From positions 1 through 5,695 of the forward strand of contig JAGLEA010000019.1 of the NCBI GenBank assembly GCA_023145315.1: DNA of 5,695 nt, given 5' to 3'. Under the pieces are notes generated by a model. That model did no database searches, was not told where the DNA came from, and worked only from the letters and a program-made list of their open reading frames with translations. A program made the translations under genes and the position numbers. This document shows, in pieces, positions 5,670 to 5,695 of the stretch; positions within the stretch are counted from its first letter, which is position 1, and the number at the start of each line of letters is the position of its first letter. Source of the stretch: Psychrilyobacter sp. Lineage in GTDB: Bacteria > Fusobacteriota > Fusobacteriia > Fusobacteriales > Fusobacteriaceae.

Positions 5670-5695
5670 TTTACTTTTTAATGTATTACTCTTTA

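Noticed and set aside
5657..5695. End of an upstream gene such as topA
   Set aside because: Bacillus gene order suggests topA, but 39 bases with stops in two frames and one frame open give no recognisable C-terminus, so no call is justified.
1..5695. Mobile elements, CRISPR repeats, tRNA or rRNA genes, riboswitches
   Set aside because: The coding genes and gaps of 21-59 bases fill the window; no direct repeats, array-like spacing, structured RNA or insertion sequence ends were seen. The recombinase sits in a housekeeping gene order, not beside integrase-type cargo or att-like repeats.

Overview
This AT-rich window is a compact run of bacterial housekeeping genes, all read from the minus strand, so transcription runs from high to low coordinates. 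In that order the genes are trmFO, a xerC-type tyrosine recombinase, hslV, cmk, waaA (kdtA), trmB, and the first 39 codons of purA, which runs off the low-coordinate edge. No mobile element, CRISPR array, RNA gene or accessory island is visible. No non-coding stretch exceeds 60 bases.

The organism is most likely a member of Fusobacteriota (Fusobacterium, Cetobacterium, Ilyobacter or a relative). The evidence is low GC with A/T-ending codons, the folate/FAD-dependent tRNA methylase TrmFO followed by a xerC/codV-like gene and hslV (an order known from Bacillus), and waaA, which is only needed where there is Gram-negative lipid A. This is inference from gene content and style; no search was run.

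The first block (5656 to about 905) looks like one operon. The gaps between trmFO, xerC, hslV, cmk and waaA are 21-29 bases, and each gene has a Shine-Dalgarno sequence. Three of these five genes have TTG as their only canonical start. The second block (trmB-purA) has its own consensus-like sigma-70 promoter, TTGACA-N17-TATACT, whose -35 box contains the waaA stop codon.

The functions are basic cell upkeep: tRNA modification (TrmFO m5U54, TrmB m7G46), chromosome dimer resolution or related recombination (XerC-like), proteolysis (HslV), CMP/dCMP phosphorylation (Cmk), Kdo transfer to lipid A (WaaA) and AMP synthesis (PurA). I do not see a new biological system. The points most worth checking are the waaA start (only AUU or AUA lies at normal distance from its Shine-Dalgarno), the recombinase lacking the usual beta-hairpin lysine, hslV without hslU beside it, and the promoter hidden at the end of waaA.
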